Assembly: GCF_903946935.1 (NCBI RefSeq) | Contig: NZ_CAJAXH010000202.1 | Location: forward strand, 1 to 60,295 | Length of the DNA stretch: 60,295 bases | Reading direction: 5' to 3' | DNA from: an uncultured Thiodictyon sp. | GTDB lineage: Bacteria; Pseudomonadota; Gammaproteobacteria; Chromatiales; Chromatiaceae | Part shown: positions 57,716 through 60,295 of the stretch, piece by piece | Layout: the number at the start of each line of letters is the position of its first letter | Numbering within the stretch: position 1 is the stretch's first letter | Made by a program: the position numbers and the translations under genes | The notes under the pieces: generated by a model | Seen by the model: only the letters and a program-made list of their open reading frames with translations | Told to the model about the DNA's origin: nothing | Databases searched by the model: none

Positions 57716-60177
57716 TGCTCGTCACCGACCGATAATGCGGCCATGGCCGAGCGCAGTATGGCCAGCGCCTGGTCGAAGTCGAACGATTCGATCGCCGCCC
57801 CGACCCTCAGGGCTGGGTCGCCGAGTGCGGCGATGAGCAGTGACCGGTGTTCGGTGAAGAGGGCCGCGCTGGCGAGGTCGTCTTCGGCCAGCAGGGTTTC
57901 CAGCCGCGCGGTCACTGTGCGGACCTGCACCCAGGGCAGCGTCTGTACGGGCGCGGGCAGCGTCGCCGGCGCGGGTAGTGCCGCGCGCAGGGCCGCGGCC
58001 AGGGTCTGGAACTCGGCCACCAGAGCGGTGGCGCGTCGCTTGAGTTCCGCCGGGGCGCCGGTCGGCCTGGCGCCCCGCAAGTCGGCCTCCAAGGCGGCGG
58101 CTGCACCGCGCACCCGGGTGGCGCCGAAGGTGGCGCCGAGTCCTTTGAGTGTATGGGCGGCGCGCTGCGCGGTGGCGAAGTCCGCGGCGGTGAGCGCATC
58201 GAGCAGTTGCGTCGGCAAGGCGCTGTCGGCGAATTTGCGCAGGAGCCGGGCGTGCAGATCCAGACGCTGTGCCGCGGATGGGCTGGTGGCGAGGTCGAGT
58301 CCATCAATGGCGGCGAGACGGGTACGCAGTGCTTGTGCGGCAGCATGGTCGGGTGCCGCGGGCAAGGCGGGCGGCCGGGCGGCCGGCGCCGCCAGGGGGA
58401 CACTGCCGCCCGCCGGCAGCCAGTCCAGCAAGGCGCGGTAGAGCGCCTCCGGCTCCACCGGCTTGGCGATATGGCCGTTCATACCGGCCGCGAGACAGCG
58501 CTCGCGGTCCTCGCTGAAGGCATTGGCGGTCATCGCCAGGATCGGGGTCGCCGTATGTCCGGGCAGCGCGCGAATCAGCCGGGTGGCGGTGAGGCCGTCC
58601 ATCACCGGCATCTGAATGTCCATCAGGATGAGGTCGTAGGCGGTGCTGCCGGCCTTCGCCAGCGCCGCCTGGCCGTCGTCTGCAAGGTCGACCTCCAATC
58701 CGACATTGGTCAGCAGTTCGACCGCAACCTCCTGGTTGATCTGGTTGTCTTCGGCCAGCAGGAGCAGGCCGCCGCCGCGTTGGCGCAACCGCTCTTCGGC
58801 CTCGCCGACGGCGAGGCGGGGCGCCGCGAGTTGGCGGCCGCAGAGTGTATTTTGCAGTGCATCGAACGCGACCAGCGACTCACGCGCCTTGGCCAAGTCG
58901 TCGACCACCAGCGCGCGCGGCCCCGCCGTCTCGGCGGCCTGCAGGGGCTTGGGCGTGCGGTCGTGGCGATGACCCACGGGCACCTCGATCCAGAAGGTAC
59001 TGCCGTGTCCCGGCTCGCTGACGACACCGATGCGCCCGCCCATCAATTCAGTCAGACGACGCGCAATGACGAGGCCCAACCCGGTGCCGCCGTATTTGCG
59101 CGTGGTGGAGCTATCGGCCTGCGCGAAGGGCTGGAACAATCGCCCCTGCTGCTCCGGGGTGAGCCCGATGCCGCTATCGGTGACCGTGAAGCGCACCACC
59201 AACCCAGCCGGCGTCTCGGTGACTACACTGGCATCCATGGCGATACTGCCGCGCTCGGTGAACTTGACCGCGTTACTGGCGAAGTTGAGCAGGATTTGAC
59301 CTAGGTGCAGGCCATCGCCATAGAGCATGGCCGGCAGGGTACCCAGATTGACCACGAGCTCGATCTGCTTGTCCTCAGCCTTGTCGCGGATGAGATTGCA
59401 GACATTGGCGACCACCCGCGCGGGCGCAAAGTCCGTGCGTTCCAACTCCAGCTTGCCGGCCTCGATCTTGGATAGATCGAGTATGTCATTGATAATGTTG
59501 AGTAGATGATTGGCAGCGCCGGCGATCTTGGCCAGGCGGTCATGGTGACGGGGAGTGGCGGTCTCGCGGGTGAGCAGATGAGTCAGCCCGATGATGGCAT
59601 TCATCGGGGTACGGATCTCATGGCTCATGTTGGCGAGAAACTCGCTCTTGCTGCGGTTGGCGGCCTCCGCCAAGTCCTTGGCGGTCATCAGCTCGGCGGT
59701 ACGCTCCGCGACCAATTGCTCCAGGTGTTCGCGGTACTGTTCCAATTCTTCGCTGGCCCGCCGCTGCTCGGTGATGTCGACCTTGAGTGCGACATAATGG
59801 GTGATCTGGCCATCGCCCTGGCGCAGCGGGAGGATGGTCGCGGTCTCAAACACCTCGCGTCCGTCACGGGTGCGATTGATGAACTCGCCGGTCCAGGCCT
59901 CGCCCCGGGTCAGGGCCTGCCACATCGCTGCATAGGTGGCCGCGGGGGTCTTGCCGGACTTGAGCAGGCGGGGATTCTGGCCGATCGCCTGCGCGCGGGT
60001 GTAACCGGTGCAGCGTACGAAGGCGTCGTTGACATACTCGATGCGTGCCTGGAGATCGGTAATCACGATCGGATTCGGGCTTTGTTCCACCGCCAGGGAG
60101 AGCTGGCGCAGCTTGGCCTGCGCGGCCTGCTCGGCGGTGATGTCGTTCCAGACCCCTAGTACCGCAGGATGAAAATC
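57712..60177 (-). pseudogene. Hybrid histidine kinase PAS-HisKA-HATPase-REC-Hpt, 5' truncated
   Basis: The open frame runs from about 60177 (a TAG lies at 60178-60180) to 57712, about 820 codons. It starts in the end of one PAS domain ([12 protein letters not shown]). Then follow a full PAS (about 30-140), HisKA (H-box [20 protein letters not shown]), HATPase ([30 protein letters not shown]), a receiver ([32 protein letters not shown]), an Hpt domain ([16 protein letters not shown]) and a helical tail. The signalling core is intact. The first supported start codon is an internal GTG (60090), so the N-terminus is lost where the sequence turns AT-rich. Whether it is expressed is uncertain. Confidence 0.7.
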
Positions 60178-60295
60178 CTAATACCGTTTCTGAAGAGCGC
60201 GTTGTAAGATGCAAACTTCGTGATCTACTCTGGTTTTTTCGATGCCCTTGCTTCGTCCTGCGCCTGTCCTCGTAACCGATCGCGAGCGTCAACAA
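60178..60295. other. AT-richer junction sequence at right edge
   Basis: This stretch differs in composition from the kinase gene it abuts and shows no family-like peptide in any frame. It probably is the edge of an insertion or rearrangement that removed the kinase's 5' end. Confidence 0.4.

Overview
The window looks like a chromosomal segment of a GC-rich gammaproteobacterium, most likely a purple sulfur bacterium (Chromatiaceae). The support is a bidirectional NAD-linked Hox [NiFe] hydrogenase operon, large PAS/GAF hybrid histidine kinases, DUF29 and nucleotidyltransferase accessory genes, OMPLA, single-permease Lol and Hda. The family is an inference; there is no rRNA or marker set here, and I see no tRNA, rRNA or CRISPR array.

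Layout. (1) 1-6 kb: a 5'-truncated hybrid kinase, a STAS protein, a FixJ-type regulator and a 1138-aa double kinase. (2) 6.5-17.3 kb: envelope and housekeeping genes (DUF2062, LolD, LolC/E, PldA, VTT membrane protein, GalE, MFS transporter, methyltransferase, TPR protein). (3) 17.4-26 kb: a frameshifted IS transposase, an RCC1 gene remnant and a 2064-aa secreted protein with three complete 7-repeat RCC1 propellers separated by CARDB domains. (4) 26-35.5 kb: xseA and an MscS-type channel, decayed MntA/HepT and HigBA toxin-antitoxin loci, two glycosyltransferases, an O-antigen ligase-like protein and an orphan MazE-like antitoxin. (5) 35.6-38.05 kb: the most interesting unit, a SEFIR-domain gene followed by a SERAC1-like alpha/beta hydrolase gene. 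Both end in the same small C-terminal domain, which resembles the effector-associated domains of bacterial conflict systems. (6) 38.2-45.1 kb: hoxE-F-[DUF29, small ORF, nucleotidyltransferase]-U-Y-orf97-H-W. (7) 45.4-55 kb: a thioredoxin-fold/DUF255 protein, several broken genes, a low-molecular-weight tyrosine phosphatase, a Kunitz/BPTI-domain lipoprotein, SixA, a beta-propeller protein, a fructosamine kinase-like protein, Hda, WrbA and acylphosphatase. (8) 55-60.3 kb: a broken FGE-like gene and two hybrid kinases, one gutted by deletions and one truncated at the window edge.

How it fits together. The hox genes form one translationally coupled operon for reversible H2/NAD(H) chemistry, including the HoxW protease that matures HoxH. 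LolC/E and LolD are coupled for lipoprotein export. The kinase/FixJ pair at the left end is a plausible two-component system. The SEFIR/hydrolase pair is a candidate defence system whose SEFIR gene carries a one-base frameshift in this sequence. A recurring theme is gene erosion by internal deletion or single-base frameshift. A ~130-bp intergenic element with ~28-bp inverted ends recurs four times.
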